Shown here piece after piece: positions 31,974 to 44,200 of a stretch of DNA of 64,000 nt. The number at the start of each line of letters is the position of its first letter. Position 1 is the stretch's first letter. The DNA comes from Biscogniauxia marginata. Taxonomy: Eukaryota; Ascomycota; Sordariomycetes; Xylariales; Xylariaceae. The position numbers and the translations under genes were made by a program. The notes beneath the pieces were generated by a model. The model made no database searches, was not told the origin of the DNA, and saw nothing but the letters and a program-made list of their open reading frames with translations. Location of the stretch: positions 186,001 to 250,000 of the forward strand of contig MU404089.1 of NCBI GenBank assembly GCA_022695795.1, in the 5' to 3' direction.

Positions 31974-34264
31974 TCACTCGTGCTGCATAACCTCCCCCTT
32001 CTCCCGTATCTCGGCGGCGCGCCTCTCGACGTCGGCGGCGAGGTTGGCGCGGTACGCGGCCTTGTCGGAGCCGGGGACGATCCAGGGCGCGTGGGTGAAG
32101 AGGAAGTTCATCTCCTCGAGGGGCAGGCGCTTGGTCTCGGGCAGGACGAGGTAGAAGAAGATAGCGTTGGTCAGGTTGCAGGCGATGAAGAGCACGAAGT
32201 AGCGCCAGCCGACCGTCTCGACCGCGATCCCGGTCACCTGCCCGATCATCGTGTTGAACGCGAAGCTCGTCATGGTCGCGATCGACACGCCCTTGCTGCG
32301 CGTGTGCGTGTCGAAGATCTCGGCCGGGATGATCCTGTTGAGAAATAAGATTAGTTTTGAGGGCTCAAGATTAAGTAGAGTAGACAGGAATTCTCTTTTT
32401 ATGAAGATGTGTGCAGAAATTGAAGATCGGAGTTCAAACTTACCATGACAGAGGTCCGCAAGAGAAGGAGAACGAGATATTGTAAAGCCAGGTACTTCAA
32501 TTTTTCGTCAGCCTTCCACTTTAGATTATATATTTCACGTCCACTTACACGATGATGAAGCCCCAACCAGCTGTACCTCCAGAATTTGTGCCTGGTGGGA
32601 ACAGAGCTACCGGCAGAGGAGCATTAGCAAACAATCAACCTCGCCATAAAAGAAAAACACCCCCGGTGCAGCAACTTGCCTAGCAGGACCGTCGCTATGA
32701 CGAACATGAGGCAGTTGACCAGGTTGCCGATGATGAGCGTGGGCCGGCGCCCAAACTTGTCGATGAGCAGCATGCAGAGCACCTGGGCGATCAGGGCCAG
32801 GATGCTGTTGATGGCCTGGTACTTGAGCGCGTCGTCGGCGGAGATGCCGATCTGCGCGAAGATGCTGACGGAGAAGTACTGGATCGCCGAGACGCCGGTC
32901 ATCTGGACCGAGGCCTGGAGGGCGCAGGCGAGGAACAGCCGGCGGAACGTGGACCTTGTCATTCATTAGTCGTCGGTTAGTCGGTCGGTCACATGGTGAA
33001 GTATCGGTATACTATCTCAGAAGGGGAGAGAATAATAAAAATAATAATGATAATAACGAGATATATCGGATAGAAAGTTAGAGAGAGGGGGAGAAAGAAC
33101 TCACTTATTCCTGAAGAGCTCCAGATAGCTCTTGGCCTCGTGCTCGTGCTCGAAGCTGATGGTCTCCTGGATCTGAGTGAATTCGGCCTGGACCCAGGGG
33201 TCCTGGTCGTCGCCGTTGGCGTGGAGGCGGGCGAGGGTGCGGAGCCCCTCCTCGGCGCGGTCGTGGTCGATGAGCCAGCGCGGCGACTCGGGGAACAGCA
33301 GGATCAGGGTCGCGAGCACGACCGCCGGCAGGATCTGGATGCCGAGCGGGATCCGCCACTGCCCGTCGTTGGTCAGGTTCACGAAGCAGCCCCACGATAT
33401 CCAGCCGGCCAGGAACGAGCCGATGCCCAGCATGAACTGCTGCAGGCCCGTGACGCGCCCCCGGATCGACGGGTGCGCGATCTCGCTCTGGTACACCGCT
33501 ACGCCGTGGGTTAGTTCAGTTATCCGTGCTGTCTATCCCACAGACCGGGGGCCCTTTATTCAAAAGCCCAGCGGCGCGGAATGTGTGTATGTGGGAGAAA
33601 GTTCATGGCTTACTATGAGGTTTGTTAGCTCTCCTGTTCCTGAAAAGGATAGTTAGTTGGTTATAGAAGACATACCGAATGATCATAGTCAGAAACCCGA
33701 CACCCAGGCCCGCAATAGCGCGCCCGGCATATAAATAGTCGATGGTCTGCGCCGCGGTCTGGATAGCGCCGCCGAGTATGAAAATGACAGCGCCCAGCAT
33801 GATCGTCAGCCGTCTGCCCAGTCGGTCGCCCGCCGGTCCCGCGAAGAAGGCCCCGAAGAAAGCGCCGCCGGTAAACAGAGACACGACCGCTCCACTGTGA
33901 CACGCGGACCGGTTAACTATTCGTCTATTTCACTTGCCAGAGGAGTAGTGGAGGCAGGAATAATAAAGGAGTTAGCTTACTCTTGGGCTGAGTTGGAATT
34001 GAATAGCTCCTTATACGAGCTGCTCCCGACTACACTGGCGATGACACCGAGATCGTAGCCGAAGAGCACGGAGCCCATCGAGGCGAAGACGCCCACGAGG
34101 AACTATGAGAATTTGTATAAGTCAGCTTAACATTATCTTTCCCCTATGAAGGCCGGCAAGCCAGCGGCCCACGTATAATAGAGCCTTTCGGAGCTGCCTA
34201 TATACGTGTGCCCCGACGATGGGTGACTAAATATATAATATACCTGATAGGTGTGAGGTTTCAT
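31974..34264 (-). CDS. MFS sugar transporter with ten exons
   Basis: Sugar/H+ symporter-type major facilitator protein. Exons are 34264-34244, 34102-33981, 33894-33676, 33639-33614, 33498-33105, 32954-32680, 32606-32549, 32494-32444 and 32334-31974, summing to 1527 nt (508 aa) with all phases closing (nine exons, eight introns). Family marks are FGYDLGVIASVVGS in helix 1, GDRLGRR after helix 2, GRAIAGLGVGFLTMII, VYQSEIAHPSIRGR, PESPRWLIDHDR at the end of the first half, DKFGRRP in the second half, FSFSCGPLSWIIPAEIF and PETKRLPLEEMNFLF. The 26-nt fourth exon replaces the usual Pro before VYQSE with a basic stretch RNRRANKPHT. The intron after 32680 has a GC donor (GCAAGT). Substrate cannot be named; hexose or oligosaccharide is typical. 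Confidence 0.88.
33614..33639 (-). other. 26-nt microexon in the MFS transporter
   Basis: It is flanked by a TTTTCAG acceptor with an ACTAAC branch-like site and by a GTAAGC donor. Without it the phases of the flanking exons (2 and 1) do not join, and with it the frame closes. It adds RNRRANKPH between the helix and the VYQSE motif. Confidence 0.7.
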
Positions 34265-34990
34265 CTTCACTGCAATATAAGCTTATATATTATTCCGAGA
34301 CTGGAACCGTAGCAGCGAACAAGGCACACCTCGCGAACGGGTGTAACAGCAAGTTCAGGGCGCGAAGTGTGACACGCCCAAGAAAAAGTCCAGGGCAACT
34401 ACAGCCTCTTATAAGGCTTCCCGACATCGTGGCAAACTCCAGGTTCTGGGGAACCGTGCATAGCTCGCGTTCATCTTGCGGAGGAGATTATGCTCGATTG
34501 GGGTGGACGAGCAGGGTCAGGAGATCCTGGGAAACCCCGGAGACTAACGAAGCTGAGCTGAGTGGAGGGGTTTCTATGGGCGCGTTGTGGGAGCGGTGAT
34601 GCGCTCCAATGGCAGGCGGCGAAGGGCCTCGCAAAGCGCCGAGAATCTGGGGTAGTATCGTGGGCTGATTGCGGAGGTAGTTTTCCCCCACAACCAACTA
34701 TGGCCTAGATTGTCCCGTACACCGAGTCGGTCTGGGGTTTCGCTGGCGAATCTGATGCAGGCGCGTCAAGGGGATCCTTGGAACCCGTTTTTGGGGCATC
34801 CGCTTACGCATGGAATCAAGAACCTATCTGGACAACATCCAGGCCGCAAGCATCTGATCGTATGTACTAGATATATTTTCCAAGAAACGCAAATAACAAT
34901 CTAGACCATGTAGTGAGCGGAGAAGCCAAATATTCCACTTTGGGTATCATAAATGCATGTGGTATCCCCTATGCGCCTTACAGAATAAAG
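34265..34990. other. Intergenic, MFS promoter side
   Basis: This stretch between the transporter start and the end of the Vps62-family gene shows no supported gene. Short open frames at 34369-34904 have no family likeness. Confidence 0.5.
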
Positions 34991-36538
34991 TCATAAATAC
35001 CAACTCCCTCTACGGCCCTCTACGATGCTATGAAGTATCTTACATCTCCAGGTCTGACACACTTTCTCCCGGCCTAGATTTTTGAACTTGGGTCCATTTG
35101 GGCCCGCGACGTAGTGATACTGTCCAAACAGCCGCCACTGTCGTTGGTCGTCTAAGCCGTACAGCCCGTCACCCCATCGACCCCGGTAATGGAACCAGCT
35201 AGTAGGCGCACCGGGGTTCTCCTTGACGGGCTCAAGGCCCTCCATATCCCCCGTAGCAGTATAGTCATACCAGTACCCCCTGAAGTTCTTCGAGGGATCC
35301 CACAGCGGCCCTCGGTCGGTGACATCTTTAAGCATCCCAAAGGGCAAAACATAAGGATGATTTCCAGGCGTCGCATACATGGCATGGCTGCCGACGGCGC
35401 TGTAGATAACCGGCCTCTGTATCTGCGTCGCATTGCCGCGCTTCTCAACGGCCCGCCATGCGTATGCTTGACCGCCCTCGTGCTCGCTGAAGAAAACTGC
35501 GCGAGGAATGCCCGCCTCAAAGCGGATCATCGTGTGTTCCCAATCACCGACATGATTGCCGTAACGAGTACCTAGGACGGTCTGGCCTAGGTTATAGGCA
35601 TAAAAGAAAAACCAGAACGCATCGACGACGCTGGAGCCTTTGTCGACGAGGACGAGGGTTGCCGGTGCACGGGAGTACCCAGATTCGTCAGGTTTGTGAT
35701 AGTGAGTCGCTGGAGGCGCAGGTATACGGCGGTCACGGGAAAGAGGAGTGCGTGACCGTTCCGATATCATTCGACCTTGCGGCAAGCCGCCCGGGCGCTT
35801 GCTCGGGTCAGAAATGCGATATAAGGGGTGGTCCCGGTCCACCTCGTGCCAAGTGGTGTCTTCGCCAAGCTGGTCTTCCTTGCCGGGATCTTCGACGGTG
35901 TACCACTCATCACCATGGCCTGGCTCGTCGTCAAAGTCTACGGGGATGTTCCCCCGACTGTGGAGCCACCGCGGCCGTGACTCAACGTCATCTTTGCTCT
36001 TCAGATGCAGGAATCCCGACTCCAGACTCAGTTCGTGCAAATTCGACAAAGTCAGCCGCTCCAACTTATTGACTGGCAAGCCGTCTGCGTCTGGTACCAC
36101 GTGCTGGATGTGGTCAGCAATATCAGACGGCCAAAAGTACTCTCCGGAATACAGATGAACGAGCGGCGCGTAGTCGAGCACGTAGTCCGGTATTCCTCTA
36201 AGCTCCCCGGTATGGTTGGCAGTCTCGTCCTTCAAACCAAGGCGGCCGAAGTTCTCATCCAAGATTCTTTTCAGATCATGGTCTTCGTCGTCGTGGCTGT
36301 CCACTCTCGCTGGCGGGTCGGGCTTGAGATGTAGCAACCCACACAAGCTCAGCCAGCGGCAAGCTTGTCTGTCCAGCCAGAAGGGCGAGGTGTTGATCCA
36401 GCGCTGGTCGGCCTCCTGCTTCTCCTTGCTAGGCGGGATGGGATTGAGGGCACCGGGCAGGAAGGTCAGGAGGAAGACGGTGACAACGAGTACCAGTACA
36501 ACGATGACCAGATGGCGAAAGCGGCGGAGGTGGTACAT
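34991..36538 (-). CDS. Vps62 family (DUF946) protein
   Basis: Homologue of the yeast Vps62/Tda6 family, implicated genetically in vacuolar protein sorting; molecular activity is unknown. It is single-exon, 515 aa from the first ATG at 36538; the frame is open 32 codons further only from a GTG. A hydrophobic segment at about residues 9-31 (LVIVVLVLVVTVFLLTFL) after basic residues predicts a type II membrane anchor or uncleaved signal. Conserved family stretches are YAPLVHLYSGEYFWPSDI, VVDAFWFFFYAYNLG, RYGNHVGDWEHTMIRF, FFSEHEGGQAY and VIYSAVGSHAMYATPG, followed by FRGYWYDYT. The His/Asp/Glu pattern in GDWEH and SEHEGG could bind metal, which is inference. Confidence 0.88.
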   Translation of the reverse strand: MYHLRRFRHLVIVVLVLVVTVFLLTFLPGALNPIPPSKEKQEADQRWINTSPFWLDRQACRWLSLCGLLHLKPDPPARVDSHDDEDHDLKRILDENFGRLGLKDETANHTGELRGIPDYVLDYAPLVHLYSGEYFWPSDIADHIQHVVPDADGLPVNKLERLTLSNLHELSLESGFLHLKSKDDVESRPRWLHSRGNIPVDFDDEPGHGDEWYTVEDPGKEDQLGEDTTWHEVDRDHPLYRISDPSKRPGGLPQGRMISERSRTPLSRDRRIPAPPATHYHKPDESGYSRAPATLVLVDKGSSVVDAFWFFFYAYNLGQTVLGTRYGNHVGDWEHTMIRFEAGIPRAVFFSEHEGGQAYAWRAVEKRGNATQIQRPVIYSAVGSHAMYATPGNHPYVLPFGMLKDVTDRGPLWDPSKNFRGYWYDYTATGDMEGLEPVKENPGAPTSWFHYRGRWGDGLYGLDDQRQWRLFGQYHYVAGPNGPKFKNLGREKVCQTWRCKILHSIVEGRRGSWYL

Positions 36539-38119
36539 CGGAGTCGGGTGTCGCAGAAACCAGCCTGTTGCTACAGTGAAAGCCACGGCTGTTCGGAGGG
36601 AGGGCGATACGAGGTAATCTTGACTAGGTAGCACGGCTCGGTGAATGGATGAAGGCTACCTGCAATCGAGCATTATGTCCCCAGCAAGTAGAAAGTAAAG
36701 ACGTGGAAAGAATGCATGATCAAGAGAACGAGAACGCGAGGCCTTGGTTCGCAAAGGAGCTGCGGATGGATGACAAAATGTGGTAGCTTAGGAGGGTCGT
36801 ATTTGAATTGTTCATGTTGGGTGGAGTTCCGTTTAAGAGCGACAGGATTCGCCCGAGGATTCGAGCTGCCGGTATTTATTAATGAGATACTTTGTATTAG
36901 GTATGCGATCCACTGTAATTTATGTACTTATCTATCTTCCAGCCAATCCTCCTGTCCTTCCCAATGCGGCGCATTCCTTGGCATCGAATCAAAGGGGGGA
37001 TGCTGACCACAACTTAACCAGAGTTGAAGGCATTCTTAATTGGAGAACTCAACCAACTTAGTTGACCTTGTGGTTAAGCTGAAGTCATACCTTTATCCTA
37101 TCGTGGAGTTCTAATATTAAAGGTGTTGTCCCAAGGTTGATCACTGTTACGTACCTAATATGGTGCTTAGGTACTTGTGCCAATGTATCGGTGAATACAC
37201 CATGCAGGGGTTCTCCTGTCTAGGTACGGTGGGCAGAATTTGAGAGTGCCAAACTCATGAATTCACTGCGTGTTAATACGGAATTGATTAAATATGTCGA
37301 AGGAAAGAAACATCTAGGGAATAGGAGAGGCTGTGATCTAGTTGAAGTTGATAAACCCAGGTTAATTAAAAGTTGTATTGCTTTAATACATACATATAAC
37401 ACTACAACGAGTTCCAATACATGTAGCCTTTGTACCTGTACATCTATATGTACTACCATGTAGGTACTAGGGTAAATTTTAGGTCGTGAAACGGAACTCC
37501 CGATCTATCTCCCGATCTATCGTCCGAAAGATATATAAGATGGTTGTAACCCAACGTGTAACTGTCATTAAATATGCATTGAGCTAAGTGTAAGCCCTGT
37601 GAGCTCTAGATACATTACATGTTCTGATAGTATGCATTATTCCTGCAAACGGTGAAAGATGATTGGCTACTGGGTTACCCCTCCTTGGACCCCACGGTTC
37701 ATGTTTGTATGTACCTACGTACCTATGTACTTCCTCACTAGAAGCTTCTGCCAAGAATACTTCAGAGCTTCACTTTGCTTCGCCCGCAGAAAGAATAAAA
37801 TAAAAGTCAGACGGTTGCATTCCAGAACACTCCAATTGGACTGGCAACCAAATTCCCCGGTTTCTCCCTGCCTGGAAACAAATCTACCATTCTGATTGTT
37901 TTCGTCTTCTCTTTCTTTTTCTTCACCTTCCCACTGTAGACCAACTCCACCCAGACCTTGGCTCCCTTCCCGTCTTACCCCTTCAACATCTGACGCCCAA
38001 CAACATCATTCTTTCGAGAGAGACAATTTCCCACGTTCACTTGATCATTCATTCACTCACTCACTCACATTCAACTCGCCTACTATACAAACAACCAGGC
38101 CGGAAAACACGCCGCAACC
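36539..38119. other. Divergent intergenic region Vps62 / CYP40
   Basis: 1.6 kb between two divergent starts, AT-rich in the middle with TAGGTA/TACCTA words near 37150-37170 and 37710-37730. A heat-shock-element-like AGAAGCTTCT sits at 37740-37749. The last 200 bp are pyrimidine-rich, typical of a core promoter and leader. No gene is seen. Confidence 0.5.
37740..37749. promoter_or_regulatory. Heat-shock-element-like site
   Basis: AGAAGCTTCT is a perfect inverted nGAAnnTTCn pair, followed within 40 bp by further GAA and TTC units. It lies about 370 bp upstream of cyclophilin-40, an Hsp90 co-chaperone whose homologues are heat-inducible. A functional Hsf1 site is inferred, not shown. Confidence 0.4.
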
Positions 38120-39309
38120 ATGGCCGCCGAGGACACCAAGAAGCGTAGCCGTGTCTACTTCGACATCACCATTGGCAAGAAGCCTGCTGGACGCATCACC
38201 TTCGAGCTCTACGACGACGTCGTGCCCAAGACGGCCGAGAACTTCCGGTGTCTCTGCACCGGCGAGAAGGGACTTAGCAAGTCCGGCAAGCCCCTGACCT
38301 ACAAGGGCAGCTTCTTCCATCGCGTCATCAAGCAGTTCATGATCCAGGGTGGTGACTTTACCGCGGGCGATGGCACCGGCGGCGAGAGCATCTACGGCGA
38401 GAAGTTCGAGGATGAGAATTTCGAGCTCAAGCACGACCGTCCTTTCCTGCTGAGCATGGCGAACGCCGGTCCCGGTATGTATTGTCCCCTCCCCTGGACA
38501 AGACTACCTCGTGTAGCTAACGGACACCCCCTCACTCCCTAGGCACCAACGGCTCTCAGTTCTTCATCACGACTGTTCCCACCCCGCACCTCGATGGGAA
38601 GCACGTCGTCTTTGGCGAGGTTAAGACGGGCAAGTCCATCGTCCGCCAGATCGAGAACCTACGCACCCAGGGCAGCGACAAGCCCACGCTTGACGCTACT
38701 ATCGCCGACTGCGGAGAGCTGACAGGCGCCGCCGCCGAGGCCGCCGAGGTCAAGGTACCTGACGCGACGGGCGACCCATACGAGGACTTCCCCGAGGACG
38801 AAACCAGCCAACAGCCGCTCGACGCGGTCAAGATCCTCAAGATCGCCAGCGACTGCAAGGATTACGGCAACAAGGCGTTCAAGTCCGGGGACGTGCTCTT
38901 GGGGTTGGAGAAGTACCAGAAGGGCCTACGGTATCTTAACGAGGAACCGGACCTCAAGGACGCACCCGAGGGGGCCGCCGCTAAGCTCGACGCCCTGCGC
39001 TTCACGCTCAACTGCAACTCGGCGCTGCTGAATCTCAAGCTCGAGAGCTGGGAGGATGCGGAGCGCAGCGCGACCTCGGCCCTCGCCGTCCGGGGCATCT
39101 CGGACGCCGAGAAGGGCAAGGCTCTGTACCGCCGGGGTGTCGCGCTCGTAAAGCTAAAGGACGAGGACTCTGCCATCGCGGCGCTCGAGGAGGCCCGTAA
39201 GCTCGTCCCCGGCGACGTGGCCATCTCCAAGGAACTCGACACCGTCAAGAAGCAGGCCGCCGCCCGGCTGGCTAAGGAAAAAGCCGCCTATAAGAAGTTT
39301 TTCACTTAA
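38120..39309 (+). CDS. Cyclophilin-40 type peptidyl-prolyl isomerase (CYP40/Cpr6)
   Basis: Hsp90 co-chaperone with an N-terminal cyclophilin isomerase domain and C-terminal TPR repeats. Exons are 38120-38474 and 38543-39309 (1122 nt, 373 aa). The cyclophilin domain (about 10-176) contains [15 protein letters not shown], the catalytic [25 protein letters not shown] and [11 protein letters not shown], all complete. The intron splits a Gly codon in NAGPGTNGS. A linker EDFPEDE precedes three TPR units (about 225-355), including [30 protein letters not shown] and [21 protein letters not shown]; the carboxylate-clamp residues that bind the Hsp90 MEEVD tail appear kept. It ends KKFFT. Assignment is secure. 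Confidence 0.96.
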
Positions 39310-41254
39310 TGATCCTTGAATCCGATCAGATCCAATCCAATCCTACACAATAAATGAAGGGAGGGAGAAAGATCCAAGTGTGTGTTTAGTTTATGGAGAG
39401 ATATGTAGGTTCTTGGGGAGAGGCGGGATAGACGGTAAATGGGTTGATGAGACTTGACGAGATAAAAAAAAAAGAGAGGAAAGGCAAGGCATCTACTACT
39501 AGATCCGGTAAAGGGGGAGCGGTCTAGAATCCTCCTGGTTTGAGCTAGCTGGCAGAGAGTTGTTGGCCCACGGCCATAGCTTTGTAAACGAGTCGGCATC
39601 AGTTCGGACTCGGGCAGAGAGAACTAGCTATGTACCCAAGTTAGGGTTGACCGGTAAGGGATATACAGGAGGGAAAGGAGGATATAAAAAGGACAAGGAA
39701 TAAACGGAAAACAAACCAAAAAAATCTTCCACATTAAAAAACAGTGTGATCTTGTCTGTCAGGCTGAATTGAATAAAGGCACAGCTACGAGACTCGCCTT
39801 AAGCTAGAAAGACTCTCCCGAGGGAGTAGATAATATGTACGTAGGTGTATATGGCATGGTCATACCTATCTGAATAAACCGCGCTTCGATGCTACGTATA
39901 CCAAGGGGTAGGTAGAGATGGACTAGACTTCTGCGCCAACATCCTTAGACGCGAAACCAACTCCGGCGACAAGACGGACCAGAAGATGGCTATGGGCTAT
40001 ATATAACACGACTTTTTCGATTCTCAAACATCGGATTCGGCCAACTGCACGAGAGTCACTCCAGGTGTTTAAACCTAGAGTCATAGGAGTGAGGGAGTGA
40101 GGGAGAGAGACTTCAATTCTTTGTGGTAACTAGATAGGCAGTGGAGAGAGGTGTGTAGGTGTATATGTATGTGCCTGCCTGTTTGTCTGCCCGTGTCTCT
40201 TCTACACGTACGTGTCTAGCCTCGTCGATCTGCCTGCCTGATTCTCTCCAGCGAAAGGGGATCATAATAATTAGGCCGGTGCTCCGCCCGTTTTCTCGTC
40301 ATCTCGAGCCTCAGGCCTGTATATATCTCATCTATACCTATACGTATCGGGTCCGCCCTCCTTTCCCTTTCGTAAAAGAAGTCTCTCTCGCCTAGTGATT
40401 CGGTAATCTATTCTGCCTCGTCCTCTTCCTCTTTTCTTTCTTATGCGTCCAAACTCCACTAACGCCTCGCTGGTGCCCCCCCCCCCCCCCCAAACTCATA
40501 ACTCATCTCACATTCGTGACAGCAAAAAAAGCGCCAAAGCGGGAAATAGACATCAACAGCAGCGAAACGGCAGAGGAGAGAGTGAGCGAGAAATTCGTAG
40601 TGAAGATGGACAAGTAATAATTTATAAAACCTTCCAAGTTGTTTGAGCGGAAATAGGTTAGACGGAGGGAGGGTAGGAGGGTAGGAGGAATAAGAGGAGG
40701 GGCCATCGATAATGATATATATATAGAAAAGAGAACATTCTCTCCCCGGTAACAATAAACTCCTAAAACTCCCTACTTTACCCCCCGGGCAACGCCATTC
40801 ATCCAAAATAAACTTGCACCGTCTGCCTACCCTTCGCTAAGTAAAACCTCACCTTGCGCCATCCCTCTCATAACCAACCCCCCAAATCGACTCCTTTCAT
40901 CCCCGTCCTCAATTTGAACCTCGCGAAGAAAAAAAAACAAAAAAAAAGAAACGGTGGGGGAAGAGGGGGTGGGGGTGAATTGATAACCCTTCATCACATC
41001 ATCATCAGGACGAGATTCTTCTCCCCCCACCCCCCCAAAAAGTCATTTCATCCGCTCGCTGTCTCGCTTGTCTCGCTTTCTCGAATGCAACATATTTCAA
41101 CCACCACATCCTCCCCCACCACAATGCTATGTCCAGATCCGGACCCAGTATCTTCTATCTTATCTCAAATCTAAATGTCTTATATGTATGCCAAACCTTC
41201 AATATATCGGCAAAAATCATCGGTTTCCAAAAGAGTAAAAAGTAAAAAGAGTAT
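39310..41254. other. Convergent intergenic, about 1.9 kb
   Basis: This stretch between two converging genes is rich in simple sequence: a C run of about 16 at 40477-40492, A-rich runs near 40929-40949 and GAGTGAGGGA repeats near 40086-40106. Short frames show no family resemblance. Confidence 0.5.
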
Positions 41255-44200
41255 TCACTTCCCAACCTCATTCCCAGCAGCAGCAGTACCACCACCGGCG
41301 GCATTACCGTCAACAAACACGCTAAACCCGCCTTCCCCCATCTCACCACTAACAGCCGCCGCATTAGCCGCGATCCAGTGGCTCTGCGTGGTGGGGTACT
41401 CGCTAGGCACGCTGCTGCTTGACGACGAAGTCGACGATGCCCTCCGGGACCGGGATTCCTCGAACACTTCGTTAGCGTCGTCGATGTGAATGTCGATAGC
41501 GTCCTCGTCGCTGTCGAAATCCACGTCGTCATCGTCGTGAATGACTCCCAGGTCTATATCCAGGTCTAGATCCCTATTCTCGGCGTCTTCAATTCCGGGC
41601 CACGGCTCATCCTCGGGGTTTCCCCCTCCTGCTCCGGCGACAGCACCAAACTGCTGGCCCCCCCCGGTTAGCTGCCAAGAGGAGGAAGAACCCCGGGACT
41701 GCTGGGAGTGGGAGTGCGCGTGCGGATGCTCGAGGGAATTGGCAAGGTCTTCCATCGGACTATCGCCATCGTCCCCGTCATCATCCTCGTCATCATAGGG
41801 CTCCATGCCATCGTCACCATTATAAAAGTCGACATTAACGTCAACGTCGACATCCTCATCCTCACCGACCATGACGACCCGATTAGGCCGCGTGTCGACA
41901 AACGGCGCATTGCTGTATGGCGTCGCGTAGTACGGCGTCGTGGCGCGCACGCCAAACGCCTCGGGCATCGGGCTCGGCGACGCCGTGCTCCAGCGTGGCG
42001 TGTTTCGCCTGTTGTTCCTCGCCTGCCCGTGGGGGTACTGTGGTGGCTGACCACCTGGCCGTACGGAAGGCGAGCGCGTACAACGGCGCTTGATAACGCC
42101 CATGGCGTGAACGTGGGCATAGTTCTGAGTATGTGCGTGTGCTGCCACCGACGGCGCGACGCGCACCTGAGGCGAGGGGCGCCGCTCGTAGGTTGGGACA
42201 TAGGATGTGAGCCGTCGTTTCGCTTGCGCTGGTGACACCAGGGTTGGCATTGTAGGTGGCATGGATGCTGTTCGGACGCGAGGGGGTCTCGAGGCCCTAC
42301 GCTCCTTAAGAATGGCCGGGGATTGCGCCCGCGTACCGGAGCGGTGAGTAGCTAAAGAGGGCGTAGGACGTAAGCCCCCCGGGAAAGCTCCTTGAGATGG
42401 TGACGTGGACACGGTCCGCCAGTGACGCTGGGCCGCTTGCTGCAGGCTAGAGTAATTGGTGTGGCGCATACTAGGAGATTGCCCGTCGAGTATGGTATTC
42501 CACGTCCAACATTCTTCCTTGGCATCCCCTTCGGGGACCTCCTGGCTGCTTTGGGAGTCCGCATAGACCCGACTGAGCTCGCGGAGGCGTTGCCAGTTCC
42601 AGCCATTATCGTATGCATCCTGGTCTTGGAGGTAAGCCTCGGGGTGCGTGATGAAGAGGCGAGGAATGTCGTTTGACTTCATGGCCACGCTCGAACTGAG
42701 AAACTGGACATCCCACGTCACGGGGGTGACCATCTCGGCCGGTGTGAGGAATCGGAGCCTCGAATCTTTGTGAATTTTACGCAGCGGCACCCACGGCGAC
42801 TGCAAGCCGAGAAAGTTGACAACGTGCTGGTGCATGGTCGAGCCATGATGAACATTGGCTTGCATGCGGGAAAAGGTACGGAATAGGGTTCCGAAGGCCT
42901 CGGACATGGCCTGTTGAACGCTCCGAGCATCTGGACCGCGGATGCTAACGTTCTTTACCAACCCACGACTTCTGAGCCGTTGTCCGATCATCTGGTCAGG
43001 AGCACAAGCTCGGGCAAGCAACCAGTCAGACTCGACCTCTGGCCCCATCCAGTCGATGAAACTGGGAGACTGAGGATCCACGGGGGACGAGCAGCTCGGA
43101 AGCTGAGTCCATGGATCGGCCTCCACGGCGCCACCCGCTGGTCGTTGGCTGCTGAAGTCACGAGACTCTAGCCATATGTTTTTTAGGGGAAAGGGAAGGA
43201 AGATAACCTCGACTTCCCATGGTCGCGCAAGGGATGGGAAGGGTGCAATGCCCTGCAGCGAATTAAGCTGAGCTCTAAGAGCTTGAAGCTGGCTGTAGAG
43301 CTCTGCGCGGTCAGCAGCATGGCCACTCCCGGCAGTTGAGACGGATACGACGCTAGTTGCGTCGTCGACACCCGGGCGCCGGGAGCGGTGATAGCCAGAA
43401 ACGGTGCTGTTAGTGTCATTGAGCATCTTCTCTACCTCTTCAACACGTGACTCGAGCTCAGTAACTCTGAGATCAGTTTGATCATGCTTCTCGTGGCATT
43501 GGTCATGCCCGGCAGCAGAGAATGAGATATTCTCAAGGTTATCTATTCTTTGTTCATGGCCCTGCACTGTGTTTGACAAGAGTCGGAACGCATCCCGGTT
43601 TACACCTGGATTGGGCCGTTCGCTTTGTCCTTCAAAAAGCTCAGTATGTCTAGAAGACCTCGGAGTGTTGGTAATCGTTTGCGCATCGTCCACGGAAGGG
43701 TCAACGGCCGGCTCATCTTCCTGTTGTTGGGCATCCTCGTTCTTCTCCTGGAGCGGCTCGCGCAGTTTGGATTTGACACCACTAAGTGTCTGGAGTCCCT
43801 TTCCGGCAAATGGACGCAGGTATCCGATCCGGGTTGATGACGTTGTGGAACTCGGCTGAGAGGGCATCAGACATTGGCTAGGAATTGGGGCCAGCAATGC
43901 AGGATGGTCCGGCTCAGAATAGATGAAATTAGCCCAATTCAACGTGTCGGGCAACGAGGATTCCTGCGCCGGCGTGGGCGCAGATACCTCCCCTCGCTGT
44001 ATACTGGCCTCTTCAGGGAGGTGAGGAACAAAAGAAGCGGCATTATTAAACGTATTATGAAATTCCGTGGGCGGTCCCATCAGATGGGGAAACTTAAAGG
44101 ATAATTCCGGCATCACTGGCGTGAGAGGCTCACGATTGGACCTGGGGCGCTCATTCTCCTGGCCGGCGGTCGCGACGGCTGGTGCACCTGGGACGAGAGC

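Noticed and set aside
36539..36634. N-terminal extension of the Vps62-family protein
   Set aside because: The frame is open but begins at GTG; the first ATG at 36538 places the membrane anchor at the N terminus as expected.
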